Assembly (NCBI GenBank): GCA_026705465.1
Contig: JAPPAP010000004.1
Coordinates: 84,337 to 148,336, forward strand
Direction of reading: 5' to 3'
Length of the DNA stretch: 64,000 bases
From: a bacterium
GTDB lineage: Bacteria; Actinomycetota; Acidimicrobiia; Acidimicrobiales; Bin134
Part shown: piece by piece, positions 62,382 through 64,000 of the stretch
Numbering within the stretch: the stretch's first letter is position 1
Layout of the letters: each line of letters begins with the position of its first letter
Translations under genes and position numbers: made by a program
Notes under the pieces: generated by a model
Seen by the model: the letters and a program-made list of their open reading frames with translations, nothing else
Told to the model about the DNA's origin: nothing
Database searches by the model: none

Positions 62382-63131
62382 ATGCGAGTCCGCGCCACGG
62401 TCGCCTACGACGGAGGGCCGTTCCACGGATTCGCGGTTAACGAAGGAGTCCGCACAGTCGGCGGCGACCTCACCAAGGCCCTCACCCGGTGTCTGCGTCA
62501 ATCAGTTGATCTGACCTGCGCTGGCCGTACCGACACTGGCGTCCATGCGTGGGGGCAGGTGGTGAGCTTCGACTCCCCCGAAGATGCCGACCTTCTCCGC
62601 GTCCGCTCAGCGGTAAACCGCATGCTGGGCCCGGCCATCGTGGTCCGGGCTCTAGAGGCCGCTCCCGACAGCTTCGACGCGCGATTCGATGCCACCAGCC
62701 GCACCTATCGCTACACGATTCTGAATCGGGAGGTGCCCGATCCGTTCTTGGCCGCCACGACCTGGCACCAGGCTCGCCCGCTGGATATCGGCAAAATGAA
62801 CGTTGCTGCCGACGCCGTCGTGGGCCAACACGACTTCACGTCGTTTTGCCGCCGACAGCACACTGCCGATGGCGCGGAAAAATCCCGGGTGCGCGTGGTG
62901 TATCGAGCTGGTTGGCAACCAGCCGATCAAGATCTATTGCGCTTCGAGATCGAGGCCTCCTCCTTCTGCCATCAGATGGTCCGCTCTATCACCGGGGCCT
63001 TGGTGGACATCGGCGTCGACCGCCGTTCTCCCGAGGCCATGGCCGTCATCCTGGCCGCCAAAGACCGCTCCGGCGTTCCCAACCTGGCTCCGCCCCACGG
63101 CCTTTGCCTCTGGTCGGTTTCCTACTCGTGA
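62382..63131 (+). CDS. truA: tRNA pseudouridine(38-40) synthase TruA
   Basis: 249 residues. VAYDGGPFHGFAVNEGVRTVGG start, catalytic Asp in AGRTDTGVHAWGQV, and FCRRQHTADGAEKSRVR plus the C-terminal FCHQMVRSITGALVDIG. Modifies U38-40 of the anticodon arm. It follows rplQ, the common actinobacterial order. Confidence 0.96.
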   Translation: MRVRATVAYDGGPFHGFAVNEGVRTVGGDLTKALTRCLRQSVDLTCAGRTDTGVHAWGQVVSFDSPEDADLLRVRSAVNRMLGPAIVVRALEAAPDSFDARFDATSRTYRYTILNREVPDPFLAATTWHQARPLDIGKMNVAADAVVGQHDFTSFCRRQHTADGAEKSRVRVVYRAGWQPADQDLLRFEIEASSFCHQMVRSITGALVDIGVDRRSPEAMAVILAAKDRSGVPNLAPPHGLCLWSVSYS

Positions 63132-63148
63132 AACACTCATTGGGGCAG

Positions 63149-63178
63149 TTGTCACTTCGCCGATTCGGGCCGTATCAT
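63149..63178 (+). promoter_or_regulatory. Promoter of rplM-rpsI
   Basis: TTGTCA (63149-63154) and TATCAT (63173-63178) with an 18-base spacer, the best -35/-10 pair in the window. Transcription would start near 63185, leaving a 28-nt leader with AAGGAAAG before ATG 63213. Confidence 0.65.
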
Positions 63179-63212
63179 TGCCTTTCCCGGTATCGCGTCT
63201 GAAGGAAAGCCG

Positions 63213-63671
63213 ATGCCTACTTACTCTCCGAAAACCAAAGACATTGAACGCGCGTGGCATGTTGTCGATGCCGAGGGCCTCATCCTTGGTCGCATGGCCA
63301 CCGAGGTGGCTCGGGTGCTGCGGGGCAAGCACAAGCCAGAATTCACGCCTCATCTCGATACCGGTGACCACGTGATCATCGTGAATGCCGAGAAGGTGGT
63401 GCTCACCGGTAACAAGGCCGCCGACAAGCAGGTGTACCGCCATTCCGGCTATCCCGGCGGACTGCACCAAACCAGCTACGGACGGCTGCTGGAAACCCAG
63501 CCCGCTGAGGCTGTGCGCCGGACTGTGAAGGGAATGCTCCCCAAGAACCGCTTGGGCCGCCAAATGCTCCGCAAGCTCAAGGTTTATGCCGGTCCTGCCC
63601 ATCCCCATGAAGCCCAGAAGCCCCAGCCTTTGGAGATCGCCGGGGCCCGATCCCACATCGGAGATTCTTGA
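63213..63671 (+). CDS. rplM: 50S ribosomal protein L13
   Basis: 152 residues. [48 protein letters not shown] (18-65) and [20 protein letters not shown]. Paired with rpsI, stop overlapping its ATG by one base. Confidence 0.98.
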   Translation: MPTYSPKTKDIERAWHVVDAEGLILGRMATEVARVLRGKHKPEFTPHLDTGDHVIIVNAEKVVLTGNKAADKQVYRHSGYPGGLHQTSYGRLLETQPAEAVRRTVKGMLPKNRLGRQMLRKLKVYAGPAHPHEAQKPQPLEIAGARSHIGDS

Positions 63672-64000
63672 TGCCCGTTCCTCTGACCCAGGCCACAGGA
63701 CGACGCAAGCGGGCAGTGGCCCGAGTCCGGTTCCGCCATGGCACTGGCCAGGTAACCGTCAACGGCCGCCAAGCCGAGGACTACTTCCCCTCTCGGAGCC
63801 ACCGTATGGCGTACATGGAGCCTCTTCGGCTCACCAATACCGCCGAGGTTTACGACATCGACGTGAACATGCACGGCGGTGGGGCCAACGGGCAGGCCGG
63901 GGCCCTGCGGCTGGGTATCGCTCGGGGCTTGGTGGCCCTCGACCCTGAGCTGCGGGAAACCCTCAAGCAGGCGGGATTCCTGACCCGCGACGACCGCAAG
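63671..64000 (+). CDS. rpsI: 30S ribosomal protein S9 (partial)
   Basis: 110 codons are visible; the C-terminus, with the tRNA-contacting Lys-Arg tail, is beyond the right edge. TGRRKRAVARVRFRHGTG, and GGGANGQAGALRLGIARGLV are diagnostic. Confidence 0.97.
   Translation, partial: MPVPLTQATGRRKRAVARVRFRHGTGQVTVNGRQAEDYFPSRSHRMAYMEPLRLTNTAEVYDIDVNMHGGGANGQAGALRLGIARGLVALDPELRETLKQAGFLTRDDRK

Overview
The window is 64 kb of GC-rich, gene-dense bacterial chromosome. No gap between genes exceeds about 250 bases, and no transposase, integrase, phage gene, rRNA or CRISPR array is visible. The organism is most likely an actinobacterium (Actinomycetota), probably of an early-branching class such as Acidimicrobiia. 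The phylum rests on gene order: pcnA beside a DUF6049-like gene; htpX-yajQ-tRNA-Tyr; tRNA-Thr, tRNA-Met, tRNA-Trp, secE, nusG, rplK, rplA; rpoB-rpoC-rpsL-rpsG-fusA-tuf-rpsJ. It also rests on many GTG/TTG starts, an acidic NusG N-terminus and an RpoC coiled-coil insertion. The class is inference only.

Layout. 1-5533: pcnA/cca (cut by the left edge) and a class II histone-deacetylase-like gene on the minus strand, diverging from a GNAT gene, a DUF6049-like exported protein and a DegV protein. 5578-16018: an 11-gene complex I operon, nuoABCD-HIJKLMN, with no nuoEFG. 16049-24934: a metabolic and repair block (P450, Fpg/Nei glycosylase, SDR, acetoacetate-decarboxylase-like protein, MidA methyltransferase, small DUF6941-like protein, acetyl-CoA synthetase, HAD phosphatase, HtpX). 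24953-27419: yajQ, tRNA-Tyr, a PAT-like GNAT, tRNA-Thr, tRNA-Met, an ECF sigma factor with a tiny membrane partner, tRNA-Trp. 27466-43413: secE-nusG-rplKAJL-rpoBC-rpsLG-fusA-tuf-rpsJ. 43449-47336: serB, a CitE-like lyase, tpx and an AI-2E family transporter lie between rpsJ and rplC. 47584-64000: the remaining S10-spc-alpha operons through rpoA and rplQ, then truA, rplM and rpsI (cut by the right edge).

Most of the window is core machinery: respiration, transcription, translation and secretion. Points that stand out: (i) RpoC has lost all four cysteines of its second zinc site; (ii) many promoter-proximal genes have a TANNNT -10 box exactly 6-7 nt before the start codon, meaning leaderless mRNAs, and the ECF sigma gene appears to start this way at an ATC codon; (iii) complex I lacks its NADH-oxidising module; (iv) the S10 operon is split and its distal part has its own promoter and structured leader; (v) L10 and L22 have unusual C-terminal expansions; (vi) rplJ and nuoM have leader structures that suggest translational control. 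I did not find a convincing multi-gene defence system or other new system.
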